Shown piece after piece: positions 42,686 to 51,854 of a DNA stretch of 64,000 nt. Source of the stretch: Ardenticatenaceae bacterium (GTDB taxonomy: Bacteria > Chloroflexota > Anaerolineae > Promineifilales > Promineifilaceae); assembly GCA_020634565.1 (NCBI GenBank), contig JACKBN010000002.1:786356-850355 (forward strand), read 5' to 3'. The stretch's first letter is position 1. Each line of letters opens with the position of its first letter. A model generated the notes under the pieces. That model was not told where the DNA came from and searched no databases. It worked only from the letters and a program-made list of their open reading frames with translations. Made by a program: the position numbers and the translations under genes.

Positions 42686-42940
42686 ATGAGTTTTAATTCT
42701 CAAATAAGCAAAGTCAGAAATAAAGAAATTGGCCTAAATCAGAAATGCAGCCACTTGCGATCTTGCGCACTTTTGTACGCGCAGCTGCGGGAGGTTGAGC
42801 GTTCTCAAGTAATTGATGAAATTGCATCCAAAACGGGTGTCAACATTTTACACAATGATTTAAATGACGAAGAACTGGAGCGTGCGTTGAACTTTCTTAT
42901 TAAGGAACGCAATCGTTTTCTTGAGAACGTCACCAGCTAG
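42686..42940 (+). CDS. small hypothetical protein
   Basis: 84 residues, no signal peptide, largely helical (REVERSQVIDEIASKTGVNI, DEELERALNFLIKERNRFLEN), with two Cys (KCSHLRSCALL). Preceded by promoter copy G, without a strong Shine-Dalgarno. No family recognised. It lies between an intact gene end and a remnant of a similar gene end, the same arrangement as the 24476 gene. Confidence 0.5.
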   Translation: MSFNSQISKVRNKEIGLNQKCSHLRSCALLYAQLREVERSQVIDEIASKTGVNILHNDLNDEELERALNFLIKERNRFLENVTS

Positions 42941-42959
42941 TTTGAACTATGGTATCCCC

Positions 42960-43091
42960 GTCTTGCGGCTGCTGGATTTGCTAAAGGCGGCGGCGGTTAT
43001 CCGGATGGTGGCAAATTACAACGGAGTGCTGACAAATGAGTTGCAATTGTGGGGGTATCGGGTGAACGGCCGTAGTTCATCTGTAGGATGA
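42960..43091 (+). pseudogene. remnant of the 3' end of a paralogue of the 41845 gene
   Basis: In frame VLRLLDLLKAAAVIRMVANYNG and on to LQLWGYRVNGRSSSVG then TGA. Matches the C-terminus of the 41845 gene with conservative changes (LRLVADY versus IRMVANY). The copy is followed by promoter copy H just as the original is followed by copy G. Confidence 0.78.
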
Positions 43092-43127
43092 GCAGATACC
43101 CCCACCCCAAACCGTGCCAAAACAACT

Positions 43128-43155
43128 TTGAATTTGCCTCTATTTTTTGTAAACT
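43128..43155 (+). promoter_or_regulatory. accessory-module promoter, copy H
   Basis: TTGAAT, 16-bp spacer, TAAACT, followed by CTGCCCCTGCGCGTTTTTG as in copy G. Upstream of the DUF3800 gene. Confidence 0.6.
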
Positions 43156-43278
43156 GCCCCTGCGCGTTTTTGCTTATCTTAGTAAGCCTATAATAATGGA
43201 AGTGTGCAGCATAAGCTTAAAAATCAGTAGCTTTTTTACTGAGTTGATGAGGCAAACAGAGGCTAGCCTGAAAAAACT

Positions 43279-44028
43279 ATGATGAAAAAATTAAGGTTCG
43301 GCATAGAAGATGGGAAAATATATGAAGTAGCTGACTCTACATTACTTGTCTTTATAGATGAGACTGGAGCACCATCAAGATCAGATCCTAATGCACCGAT
43401 TTTTGGGGTAGGCGGCTTGATAGTAGAAGGGAATAAATATTTTGATGAGGTTGAGATACCTTGGCACAATATGAAAAATCGCTATTTTTCTGGATTCAAA
43501 ACGCCACTACATGCAGCAGACATCAGGCAACCAACCAAAAAACAAATAAAAGCATTAAATCAATTTTTCCTGTCACATGATTTTGGACGTTTTGCTAATA
43601 CCTGTGTCGATAAGACAGTAAACAATTCTGGACACAATATTGAACATATTTTGATGACATTACTCTGGGATAGAATCAGAGAAGTCGCAAACAAAATGAG
43701 ATGGGTAGACATTTTTATCATCTTTGAAGAAAACCATCACCTGATCCCATCCTTTAAACAAGAATTTATGTCTAAAACACCTAAAACAAAAAGCGGGCAA
43801 TCTATCAAGGTCACCTACTATACACATTTGAAGGACCCAGTTTTTGCCGGTATGGAGGTGGCAGATTTTATTATTCATACAGCAGGTAGGGAAGCTAGAC
43901 TTTTACGGGATCAACTTTTTGAAAAGACTGTTTCCGAATCTCAACCTGACTTTAAAAATGTATTTGATAAAAAATGGCCTAATTCGTATTTCAATTTATC
44001 AAGGGCAACTATCAATGAATCGAGTTAA
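43279..44028 (+). CDS. DUF3800 domain protein
   Basis: 249 residues. VFIDETGAPSRSDPNAPIFGVGGLIV is the usual start of DUF3800 (FIDE-T/S-G acidic pair), followed by LHAADIRQP, DIFIIFEENH and GMEVADFIIHTAGRE with further acidic residues, compatible with an RNase H-like fold. DUF3800 proteins are frequent on mobile elements and in defence contexts; activity unproven. Promoter copy H is about 125 bp upstream. AT-rich and lacking ACGGCCGT. Confidence 0.8.
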   Translation: MMKKLRFGIEDGKIYEVADSTLLVFIDETGAPSRSDPNAPIFGVGGLIVEGNKYFDEVEIPWHNMKNRYFSGFKTPLHAADIRQPTKKQIKALNQFFLSHDFGRFANTCVDKTVNNSGHNIEHILMTLLWDRIREVANKMRWVDIFIIFEENHHLIPSFKQEFMSKTPKTKSGQSIKVTYYTHLKDPVFAGMEVADFIIHTAGREARLLRDQLFEKTVSESQPDFKNVFDKKWPNSYFNLSRATINESS

Positions 44029-44061
44029 TAATCAAATCAATGGTGTACAGAGAACAAACTA

Positions 44062-44160
44062 CACTTTGCGCCACGCTTCGCGGCGGGTGTGCTGTTCATG
44101 AATCTCGTGTACGTGGGCTACTTTTTCGGCAATGCCTGCTTCCAGCCAGCGACGGCCGAA
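44062..44160 (-). pseudogene. possible gene remnant (C-terminal fragment)
   Basis: Minus strand, codons from 44160 read FGRRWLEAGIAEKVAHVHEI and continue HEQHTRREAWRKV before TAG. The composition is protein-like, but a stop lies just upstream and no start is visible. Source gene not recognised. Confidence 0.3.
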
Positions 44161-44347
44161 TCAAAAAACTTTTACAATCACCCAATTCGCCGCAATTTGA
44201 GATACAGGTGTTAGGAAACGGCCGATTTACTCAGTCTGGCGGTTTTTCATGCACACAAGTACGCTAAAATATGTCCGGTAGCTGGCATTGGTTTTGCTGA
44301 TGCACCCAGTTTAGTTTGATTAAAGCGTTGAGTTTTGGAGGAAGGCA

Positions 44348-44971
44348 ATGAGTGAAAAAGCTATGACGAATAAAGAGAGAAAAGAAAACGGCTTACCTTA
44401 TCGCTACGATGACCCATCCATCATGGGTGAGCAGTTAACTTATCAGGAAAAATTGTGTGACTTCAATGCGACACGGCCTTTAGAGCATGAAAAGAAGCAA
44501 CGATTACTCCAAGAAATGTTTGCCGAAATTGGCGATGGCTGCCACGTCGAGATTCCGCTCCATGCCAATTGGGGGTGTCATAACGTCCATTTTGGGCGTG
44601 GGATTTATTGCAATTCCAACGTAACTTTTGTCGATGATGCCGATATCTACATTGGTGATGATTGTCTGATTTCACCGAATGTGGTGATTACCACATCGGG
44701 ACATCCCATTTTGCCGATATTGCGAGAACACAACTATGTGTACAATTTATCGGTGCACATCGGTAAAAATGTTTGGATTGGCTCCGGCGTTCAGATTCTT
44801 CCAGGGGTAACCATCGGGAACAACTCAGTCATTGGGGCAGGCAGTGTGGTAACGGCGGACATACCAGCAAATGTAGTTGCTTTCGGCAATCCGTGCCGCG
44901 TTATTCGGGAAATTGGCGAGAAAGACAGGAAATACTTCTTCAAGGACAAAGAATTAGATGTATGGGAATAA
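44348..44971 (+). CDS. maltose/galactoside O-acetyltransferase-like sugar acetyltransferase (LacA/Maa)
   Basis: 207 residues. N-terminal Maa cap (YRYDDPSIMGEQLTYQEKLCDFNATRPLEHEKKQRLLQEMF), then left-handed beta-helix hexapeptides with TFVDDADIYIGDDCLISPNVVITTSGHP (catalytic His) and IGKNVWIGSGVQILPGVTIGNNSVIGAGSVV. It acetylates a sugar hydroxyl with acetyl-CoA as a trimer. Preceded by GGAGGAA. AT-richer than core genes. Physiological role usually detoxification of non-metabolised sugars. Confidence 0.92.
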   Translation: MSEKAMTNKERKENGLPYRYDDPSIMGEQLTYQEKLCDFNATRPLEHEKKQRLLQEMFAEIGDGCHVEIPLHANWGCHNVHFGRGIYCNSNVTFVDDADIYIGDDCLISPNVVITTSGHPILPILREHNYVYNLSVHIGKNVWIGSGVQILPGVTIGNNSVIGAGSVVTADIPANVVAFGNPCRVIREIGEKDRKYFFKDKELDVWE

Positions 44972-45007
44972 TCGCCGGTCGCTTAATGCTACACGGGCTT
45001 TGGCTGT

Positions 45008-46258
45008 TTAGGGAGCAACAGCAAACAGACATTTGAGGTAGGCACCCTCAGGGAAGCCAATGGGATGGTCCAAGGCATGGCCTGTGCGCTCGATTTCTTG
45101 CAACGGCCGTCCCACACCCAGCGCCGTTTTGTGCACCAACTCAAAAAATTGGTCCGCTGTCACCCGGCTGGTACAGGACGCCATCACCAACACGCCACCG
45201 GGTCGCAATAACTTCAGGCCGAGGCGTACCAGACGGCCGTATGCCGTCAACGCCCGTTCCACCTCATCCTGCCGCTTGGCAAACGCAGGCGGGTCGATAA
45301 TCACCATCTCAAAGCGGCGCTTGTTGGCAATGAGCTGCTGCATCGTCAGAAAGGCATCCCCCACCAACAGCTCATGGTCGGCGGCAGCCACCGCCTCATG
45401 CGCCCGATTTAGCTTAAAGTTGCGCATCGCATTGGCCAATGCGGGCTGACTAAGGTCCAGACTGACCACCTCTTTGGCCCCGCCCCGCGCCGCGTACAGC
45501 GAAAATCCCCCCGTGTAGGCAAACACATTGAGAACACGCTTGCCCGCCGCCAGCTTTTCCACCCGCGCCCGATTATTTCGCTGGTCCAAAAAGAAACCGG
45601 TTTTCTGCCCGTGCACCACATCCGCCTCAAAATAAAGCCCGTTTTCCAGGAACAGGACACCGTCATTGCGCACCGGCTGGCCCCACAGCAGCTGGCCATC
45701 GAACAAACCATACAAATCAGCTTCCTGGCGCTGCACGAAGCGGCTTAACCGTAAAACGATGCGCTTGGGTGGCAAAACGGCCGTTACCGCCCGCAGCTCA
45801 TCCCGCAAATGAGGCACCCAGGCCGTGGTGTACAGCTTCAGCACCAATGTCTCGCCATACCGATCAATGACCAGCCCCGGCAAACCATCGTTTTCACCAT
45901 GCACCAACCGGTAGCCCGTGGTGTTGGTTTGCAAAAGGGGCAGACGCTGCTCTGCGGCCGTTTCCACTTTGTACATAAACCAGTCCGCATCAATTTGGGC
46001 AGGCTGCCCATGCGCCAGGATGCGCACCCGAATAGGCGACGCCGGCGCGTACAGCCCAATCGCCAAAAAGCGGTTTTTGCGATCAAAAATAACGGCCAGG
46101 TCACCGGGGCTGCCGTCCACATTTTGCTGCCGGATCGCCTTGTCGAACACCCAGGGATGCCCACTGCGAATGGCGCGCTCTGCTGCCGGGCTCACCCGCA
46201 GCGCCAGCCGTCTCCCCGACGGCCTCGGTAAATTTGCCAGTTCTCGTTCAAAATCCAT
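45008..46258 (-). CDS. class I SAM-dependent rRNA methyltransferase, RlmI/RlmK-like
   Basis: 416 residues from ATG 46258. N-terminal PUA domain (LRVSPAAERAIRSGHPWVFDKAI), EEHD-like RFVQRQEADLYGLFDGQ region, HGQKTGFFLDQRNNR, SAM motif LNVFAYTGGFSLYAARGGAKEV, and IIDPPAFAK as the cytosine-C5 type NPP(Y/F)-like motif; GGVLVMASCTSRV carries the catalytic-type Cys. Expected to methylate a cytosine in 23S rRNA. Divergent from thrB. Contains several ACGGCCGT sites, typical of core genes here. Confidence 0.88.
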   Translation of the reverse strand: MDFERELANLPRPSGRRLALRVSPAAERAIRSGHPWVFDKAIRQQNVDGSPGDLAVIFDRKNRFLAIGLYAPASPIRVRILAHGQPAQIDADWFMYKVETAAEQRLPLLQTNTTGYRLVHGENDGLPGLVIDRYGETLVLKLYTTAWVPHLRDELRAVTAVLPPKRIVLRLSRFVQRQEADLYGLFDGQLLWGQPVRNDGVLFLENGLYFEADVVHGQKTGFFLDQRNNRARVEKLAAGKRVLNVFAYTGGFSLYAARGGAKEVVSLDLSQPALANAMRNFKLNRAHEAVAAADHELLVGDAFLTMQQLIANKRRFEMVIIDPPAFAKRQDEVERALTAYGRLVRLGLKLLRPGGVLVMASCTSRVTADQFFELVHKTALGVGRPLQEIERTGHALDHPIGFPEGAYLKCLFAVAP

Positions 46259-46421
46259 ATCTTTATTAGACACCAATAAACGCAGATTTTCACAAATCAG
46301 AATAAAAGCAAGATTTATCTATGTAAATGAGTGTTCCATCTTTATTTTTTCGTAGCTCCGCGCATTCTAGCGTAAAATGAAGAGCAACGCCGATATAAAA
46401 CACACTTTTTTGAGAACTTCC

Positions 46422-47348
46422 ATGAATAAACAAGTAACCATCACCGTACCTGCCACTTCCGCCAATCTTGGCCCTGGCTTCGACTGCCTGGGTCTGGCCC
46501 TGGCTTTGTACAATCGGGTGACGTTTACGGCCGTTTCCACCCCCACCCTCACCATCGAAGTCACCGGCCTGGACGTCGAGAAAGTGCCCACAGACGAAAG
46601 CAACCTCATCTACCAGACCGCCAACTGCCTGTTTGAGCGCCTGGGCAAACGGCCGTCTGGTCTGCACATCCAGCAAGAAAACAATATTCCCGTCGGCAGC
46701 GGCCTGGGCAGCAGCTCAACGGCCGTACTTGCCGGGCTGCTGGGCGCTAACGCGCTGATGGACGGCACTTTTACACGATCTGACCTGCTGGCCCTGGCCA
46801 CGGCAGAAGAAGGCCACCCAGACAACGTAGCCCCGGCTCTGCTGGGCGGCCTCGTTCTGGGCGTAATGGATGGCACAGCCGTTCACATCGAGCCGCTGCC
46901 GATTGCCCCGCAGCAAGTGGTCATCGTGACGCCCGATTTTCAGCTGCTCACCAAAGATGCCCGCGCTGCCCTGCCCACGCAAATCAGCCGCCAGGATGCC
47001 ATCTTCAACGCCAGCCGCCTGCCGCTGCTCATTCGCGCCCTGCAAACGGCCGATTACGACAAATTAGCCATGGCCATGCAGGATCGGCTGCACCAACCGT
47101 ACCGCCTGCCGCTCATCCCAGGCATGGCCGACGCCTTCGCTGCCGCCACTGCTGCCGGGGCCGCAGGCGTGGCCCTCAGCGGTGCGGGTCCCAGCCTCAT
47201 CGCCTTTGCCCCTGACCATCATACCGAGATTGCAGCGGCTGTAACGGCCGTTTTCCAACAAAATCATCTCACCAGCCGCAGCTGGATTTTACCCATCGAA
47301 ACCAGTGGAACGCAGATTAATAAACTCGCCAGTCAGGGCACAATTTGA
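46422..47348 (+). CDS. thrB: homoserine kinase
   Basis: 308 residues from ATG 46422 (MNKQVTITVPATSANLGPGFDCLG), the conserved opening of ThrB; the frame's earlier ATG adds 15 poorly conserved codons. GHMP motif PVGSGLGSSSTAVLAGLLGAN, EEGHPDNVAPALLGG, and the C-terminal GVALSGAGPSLIAF are complete. Phosphorylates homoserine in threonine synthesis. Isolated here: thrA and thrC are not adjacent. Confidence 0.95.
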   Translation: MNKQVTITVPATSANLGPGFDCLGLALALYNRVTFTAVSTPTLTIEVTGLDVEKVPTDESNLIYQTANCLFERLGKRPSGLHIQQENNIPVGSGLGSSSTAVLAGLLGANALMDGTFTRSDLLALATAEEGHPDNVAPALLGGLVLGVMDGTAVHIEPLPIAPQQVVIVTPDFQLLTKDARAALPTQISRQDAIFNASRLPLLIRALQTADYDKLAMAMQDRLHQPYRLPLIPGMADAFAAATAAGAAGVALSGAGPSLIAFAPDHHTEIAAAVTAVFQQNHLTSRSWILPIETSGTQINKLASQGTI

Positions 47349-47659
47349 TAAACTAAATGGTTGTTGATATAGCAACCAACTGGCAAAAAAAGGGTTTGCT
47401 AAAACAGCTACCAAAAAGTTCGACACGAACAGAACCCCACCGGGTTTTGCAAAAGTAGATAAGCACTCGCTGTCTTGTCACTTTACTAACGTAAACAACC
47501 TATTTCCCGATGGTTGGCAAAACGGTTCCTCTCCCACAATCAGGTTCCGTTTTGTGGAAAATGGTCGTTTGTTTTGTATTGATGTAGGGAAACGGCCGTA
47601 TCCGCCAACAACAACCAAATACCATACAGCACCTACCAAGGCTTACTAAGGAGATTTGA
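47349..47659. other. intergenic region upstream of the pdh operon, about 310 bp
   Basis: No gene seen. Contains a small dyad GGTTGTTGATATAGCAACC near 47359-47377, one ACGGCCGT near 47593, and the strong Shine-Dalgarno AAGGAGATT before pdhA. Presumably holds the pdh promoter and leader; no clear consensus promoter chosen. Confidence 0.5.
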
Positions 47660-48637
47660 ATGGACAAAGATACGCTACTCGATTGGTACCGCCAGATGGT
47701 ACTCATTCGTCGCTTCGAAGAGCGCAGCGATGAACTGTATCAGCTGGAAGGTAAAATTAAGGGCTTCCTCCATCTTTACATTGGGCAGGAAGCCGTTGCT
47801 GTCGGCAGCATCGCTGCCCGCAAAGAAGGCGACCACATCATCACCGCCTACCGCGACCATGGCCACGCCCTGGCCGTAGGCCTCTCTGCCAACGAAGTCA
47901 TGGCCGAACTCATGGGCAAAGCAACCGGCGTGGTTGGTGGCCGTGGTGGTTCCATGCACATGGCCAGCAAAGAACGCACCTTTTGGGGCGGCTACGGCAT
48001 CGTGGGCGCCCACATTTCATTAGGCACGGGCCTCGCCCTGGCCGAACAATACAAAGGCACCGACAACGTTTGCCTCTGCTACTTTGGCGACGGCGCCACC
48101 AACATCGGCTACTTCCACGAATCGCTCAACATGGCGGCCGTCTGGGATTTGCCCATCGTCTTCATCTGCGAAAACAACAAATACGGCATGGGCACCTCCA
48201 TTGAAAAAGCCTCCGCTGCCGTCAAAATGATCGACAAGGCCAAAGCCTACAAAATTCCTGGCAAACAGATCGACGGCATGGACATCTTCGCCGTCCACGA
48301 AGCCACCCAAAAAGCAATTGAAGCCTGCCGCAAAGGCAAAGGCCCGCAGTTCCTGGAAATGATGACCTACCGCTACGAAGGGCACAGCATCGGCGACCGC
48401 ACCCGCTATCGCCCCGAAGGCGAGCTGGATAAATGGCGCGATGAGAAAGACCCTATCGCTACGCTGCAAAAGCATCTGCTCAGCGAATTTGACGTGACCG
48501 AAGAAGAGCTCATCGCCATCGACGAAGCGATCATGAAAGAAGTAGATGAAGCGGTTAAATTCTCCGATGAGTCACCGCTACCGGCTCTCGACACGCTCTT
48601 TGACCACATCTACCCCAGCAACGCGGAGGCAAACTAA
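47660..48637 (+). CDS. pdhA: pyruvate dehydrogenase E1 component subunit alpha
   Basis: 325 residues. LIRRFEERSDELYQLEGKIKGFLHLYIGQEAVAVG is the E1-alpha opening; GGRGGSMHM, and the thiamine-diphosphate motif GDGATNIGYFHESLNMAAVWDLPIVFICENN are clear; TYRYEGHSIGDRTRYRPEGE is the phosphorylation-loop region. Decarboxylates pyruvate (or a related 2-oxoacid or acetoin) with ThDP. First of three genes (E1a, E1b, E2) with 2 bp and -1 bp spacing. E3 is not in the window. Confidence 0.92.
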   Translation: MDKDTLLDWYRQMVLIRRFEERSDELYQLEGKIKGFLHLYIGQEAVAVGSIAARKEGDHIITAYRDHGHALAVGLSANEVMAELMGKATGVVGGRGGSMHMASKERTFWGGYGIVGAHISLGTGLALAEQYKGTDNVCLCYFGDGATNIGYFHESLNMAAVWDLPIVFICENNKYGMGTSIEKASAAVKMIDKAKAYKIPGKQIDGMDIFAVHEATQKAIEACRKGKGPQFLEMMTYRYEGHSIGDRTRYRPEGELDKWRDEKDPIATLQKHLLSEFDVTEEELIAIDEAIMKEVDEAVKFSDESPLPALDTLFDHIYPSNAEAN

Positions 48638-48639
48638 AC

Positions 48640-49620
48640 ATGGCCCGTTTAACTTTACGAGAAGCAATCACAGAAGCGCTGCGCGAAGAAATGCGCCGCG
48701 ATGAAAATGTATTTATCATGGGTGAAGAAGTGGGTGCCTGGGGTGGCACCTACGCCGTCACCAAAGGCTTTCTGGAAGAGTTTGGTGAACGACGCGTGCG
48801 CGACACACCAATTTCAGAGATGGCCATTGCTGGCGCTGCTACCGCCGCTGCCATGGCTGGCACCCGCCCCGTTGCCGAATTTATGACCATCAACTTTGCT
48901 TTTGTCGCCTTTGACGCCATCGTTAACCATGCAGCCAAAGTCAGCTACATGTTTAATGGTCAATTCGACTGCCCGGTTGTCTTTCGCGCACCGGGCGGTG
49001 GCGGCAAACAATTGGGTGCTACCCACAGCCATACGCCAGACGTGATCTTTGCCCATTTTCCTGGGCTAAAAGTTGTCTGCCCCGCCACACCGTACGATGC
49101 CAAAGGTCTGCTTAAATCTGCCATTCGGGACAACAGCCCGGTGATGTTCATCGAACCGGTGGCGTTGTACACCTCACCCAAAGTGCGAGATGAGGTACCA
49201 GACGAAGAGTTCACCGTGCCCATCGGCGTTTCCGATGTGAAGCGGGAAGGCTCCGATGTGACCATTATTACGTATGGTGAAGGGCTGCATGTTTCTCTGG
49301 ATGCGGCGAAAAGTTTGGCTGAAGAAGGCATCGAAGCGGAAGTTGTGGATTTGCGAACGCTGCAACCCCTGGACATGGGTCCCGTGATTGACTCGTTCAA
49401 GAAGACGTTCAAAGCGGTTGTCGTTGAGTTTGGTCATCAAACTTACGGTATTGGCGCTGAAATTGCGGCGCGCCTGCAAGAAGAGGCTTTTGACTACATT
49501 GACGCGCCGATTAAGCGGGTGGCTCAATATGATGTGCCTGCCCCCTACTCTGGCGAGCTGGAACGGGCTGCGTTACCCAACGCCGACCGCGTTATTGCGG
49601 CAGTGAAGGAGATTTTATAA
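48640..49620 (+). CDS. pdhB: pyruvate dehydrogenase E1 component subunit beta
   Basis: 326 residues. LTLREAITEALREEMRRDENVFIMGEEVG with Glu binding ThDP, RVRDTPISEMAIAGAATAAAMAGTRPVAEFM, FRAPGGGGKQLGATHSH and the C-terminal EVVDLRTLQPLDMGPVIDSFKKT domain. Its TAA overlaps the E2 start by one base (TAATG), indicating coupled translation. Confidence 0.94.
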   Translation: MARLTLREAITEALREEMRRDENVFIMGEEVGAWGGTYAVTKGFLEEFGERRVRDTPISEMAIAGAATAAAMAGTRPVAEFMTINFAFVAFDAIVNHAAKVSYMFNGQFDCPVVFRAPGGGGKQLGATHSHTPDVIFAHFPGLKVVCPATPYDAKGLLKSAIRDNSPVMFIEPVALYTSPKVRDEVPDEEFTVPIGVSDVKREGSDVTIITYGEGLHVSLDAAKSLAEEGIEAEVVDLRTLQPLDMGPVIDSFKKTFKAVVVEFGHQTYGIGAEIAARLQEEAFDYIDAPIKRVAQYDVPAPYSGELERAALPNADRVIAAVKEIL

Positions 49621-50921
49621 TGGCTGAATTTATCAAAATGCCCACGCTGGGCTTCGATATGGAAGAGGGCACCATGGGCACCTGGCTTAAACAGGTGGGT
49701 GACTCGGTGAACAAAGGAGATGTCCTGGCCGAAATCGAGTCCGATAAGGTAACCCAGGAGCTAACGGCGCGTGCCGAAGGTGTCCTGCTGGCCCAGTTGG
49801 TCAACACGGGTGATCAGGTGCCCGTTGGGGACAACCTGGGTGTTATCGGCGAGGAAGGCGAAGATATTTCTGATATGGTGGGTGGCGCTGGCAAAAGCAG
49901 CAATGGGGCCAAGGCGCCTGCTGAAAAAGCACCAGTTGAAGCTGAGGAAACGGCCGTATCTCCCCAACCTACATCCACCACCCAAGCGGCAGAACCTGCC
50001 CCCGCTCCGAGCGAGTTAGACGGCGAATTCCCTGGCGGAGTCAAAGCCACACCGGTAGCCCGCCGCATGGCAGAAGAGCACGCGGTCGATCTAACCCGCG
50101 TTGGTGGCAGCGGTCCCGGTGGACGCGTGCGCAAAGCTGATGTTGAAGCGTACCTGGAGAATCCTCCGGCAGCGGCGGCGGCTCCGGCCAAAGCAAAACC
50201 TGCTGCACCAGCTGTGGAGTCTATTCCCACACCCGCTTCGGCTACCGAAAAACCGCTCACGCGAATGCGTCAGGCCATCGCCCGCCGCATGACGGAAAGC
50301 AAAACGACAACGCCGCATTTCTACGTCACCACCGAGATCGACATGGCTCCGGCGCTCAAGCTGCGCAAGCAAATTAATGAAGCGCTTGCGCCTGAACAAA
50401 AAGTGTCTGTGAATGACTTGGTGGTGAAGGCTGCGGCCCTGGCTTTGCGGCAGTATCCCAACATCAATGCCAGCTTTGGCGGCGACAAGATCATCCTGCA
50501 CAACGAGATCAATGTTGGCTCAGCGGTTGCGGTTGAAGGTGGCCTGCTCACCATCGTGCAGAAAGGCACGGATGGAGCCAGCATCTCCAAGATTGCCCAG
50601 GATCACAAAGAGATGATCGGGCGCGCCCGCGAAGGCAAAATGAAGCCAGAAGATGTGGAAGGCGCCACTTTTACCGTGAGCAACCTGGGAGCGTTTGATG
50701 TAGATCACTTTGTGGCCATCATCAACCCGCCACACGCGGCTATTCTGGCGGTTGGCTCGGCCAAGCAGGTGCCGGTAGTTGTTGATGGTGAGCTAACCGT
50801 GGGCACGCGCATGAAAGCAACCATTTCAGCGGATCATCGGGTCACCGATGGCGCAGAGGCGGCTCAGTATATGCAAACCTTAAAAGATATTTTGGAAGAC
50901 CCGCTGCGCCTGCTCATCTAA
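49620..50921 (+). CDS. pdhC: dihydrolipoamide acetyltransferase (E2) of pyruvate dehydrogenase
   Basis: 433 residues. Lipoyl domain 1-80 with the lipoylated Lys in EIESDKVTQEL; a Pro/Ala/Glu-rich linker; peripheral-subunit-binding domain at about 140-180 (KATPVARRMAEEHAVDLTRVGGSGPGGRVRKADVEAYL); a second Ala/Pro linker; and the catalytic CAT domain from about 205 with ISADHRVTDGAEAAQYM giving HRxxDG. One lipoyl domain, as in Gram-positive-type complexes. Transfers the acetyl group to CoA. Confidence 0.95.
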   Translation: MAEFIKMPTLGFDMEEGTMGTWLKQVGDSVNKGDVLAEIESDKVTQELTARAEGVLLAQLVNTGDQVPVGDNLGVIGEEGEDISDMVGGAGKSSNGAKAPAEKAPVEAEETAVSPQPTSTTQAAEPAPAPSELDGEFPGGVKATPVARRMAEEHAVDLTRVGGSGPGGRVRKADVEAYLENPPAAAAAPAKAKPAAPAVESIPTPASATEKPLTRMRQAIARRMTESKTTTPHFYVTTEIDMAPALKLRKQINEALAPEQKVSVNDLVVKAAALALRQYPNINASFGGDKIILHNEINVGSAVAVEGGLLTIVQKGTDGASISKIAQDHKEMIGRAREGKMKPEDVEGATFTVSNLGAFDVDHFVAIINPPHAAILAVGSAKQVPVVVDGELTVGTRMKATISADHRVTDGAEAAQYMQTLKDILEDPLRLLI

Positions 50922-50932
50922 TACACAATCTA

Positions 50933-50988
50933 AAACCTTCGGATTAAAAGTTTTCCAACGTTGGATCCTGCTTTTATTCCGAAGGTTT
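50933..50988 (+). terminator. pdh operon terminator
   Basis: An 18-bp stem with one mismatch: AAACCTTCGGATTAAAAG (50933-50950) against CTTTTATTCCGAAGGTTT (50971-50988), loop of 20 nt containing CCAACGTTGG. It starts 12 bp after the pdhC stop and is followed by ATTATTTTG. Confidence 0.85.
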
Positions 50989-51120
50989 ATTATTTTGAGG
51001 ACCAATCATCACCTAAAATCTGCTATACTAACGCAAGCAGATTCACATAAGGTGATTTTTTGTAATCATAAAGGAGCGGCGGCACTACAGCTGGGTCGCT
51101 TCGCAGCCAGAGGAGTACAC

Positions 51121-51831
51121 ATGGCCACCATTCTTGTAATTGATGATGACGAACTGGTTTCCCGCACCTTGCAGCGTGCTTTGAAACTGTATGGTTACCA
51201 TGTTATGGTATCTAACAGTGGTACGGAAGGGCTGCAACTCGCACGGCGTCATCGCCCCGATCTGTTTATTCTGGATATTATGATGCCTGGTGCCGATGGT
51301 TACCAGGTGTGCCGGCAAATCCGGGGGGATCCATTGCTGCAAGACTTGCCTGTTCTCTTCTTAACAGCTAAAGCCAAGGATGAAGACAAAATTGAAGGAT
51401 TCCGGGCTGGCGCTGATGATTATTTGAGCAAACCTTTCAATATGGAAGAGTTGCAGCTGCGTGTGCGGGCAATTTTACGCCGGGTGGTGCCCAAACAAGT
51501 AAAAGAGGAAAAGCCACCGGAAGTGATTGCTGGCCAGGTTATTTTGGATTGTCGCAGCTTTAAGGTGACAACCCCAAGCGGCACGGCACTGCTTACCAAT
51601 GTGCAGTTTGATTTGCTCTATCACCTGATGAGCAATGCAGATCAGGTTTTTAACAGCCAGCAGCTCTTACAAGATGTGTGGGATTACCCACGCGATACGG
51701 GCAGTCCGGAACTGGTACGTGCCCATATCAAGAATTTACGGGAAAAGATTGAGCCTGTACCCAGCGATCCTAAGTATATTCGTACGATTCAGGGACATGG
51801 GTACACCTTTACGTCAGAACCGGATCTCTAA
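51121..51831 (+). CDS. OmpR/PhoB-family response regulator
   Basis: 236 residues from ATG 51121, behind AGAGGAG; the frame is open further upstream but that part overlaps the promoter region. Receiver domain with IDDDE, phosphoacceptor Asp in FILDIMMPGADGY and Lys in YLSKPF; winged-helix DNA-binding domain from about 135 ending RAHIKNLREKIEPVPSDPKYIRTIQGHGYTF. First of three genes with the hybrid kinase and a PucR-type regulator; kinase gene starts 23 bp downstream. Confidence 0.94.
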   Translation: MATILVIDDDELVSRTLQRALKLYGYHVMVSNSGTEGLQLARRHRPDLFILDIMMPGADGYQVCRQIRGDPLLQDLPVLFLTAKAKDEDKIEGFRAGADDYLSKPFNMEELQLRVRAILRRVVPKQVKEEKPPEVIAGQVILDCRSFKVTTPSGTALLTNVQFDLLYHLMSNADQVFNSQQLLQDVWDYPRDTGSPELVRAHIKNLREKIEPVPSDPKYIRTIQGHGYTFTSEPDL

Positions 51832-51854
51832 TTGAGAAAGCAGGTATTTGCTAA

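Noticed and set aside
24400..45000. Classical integron or prophage
   Set aside because: No integrase, no phage structural genes, and only one near-complete attC-like site; the region is instead organised by repeated promoters and hairpins.
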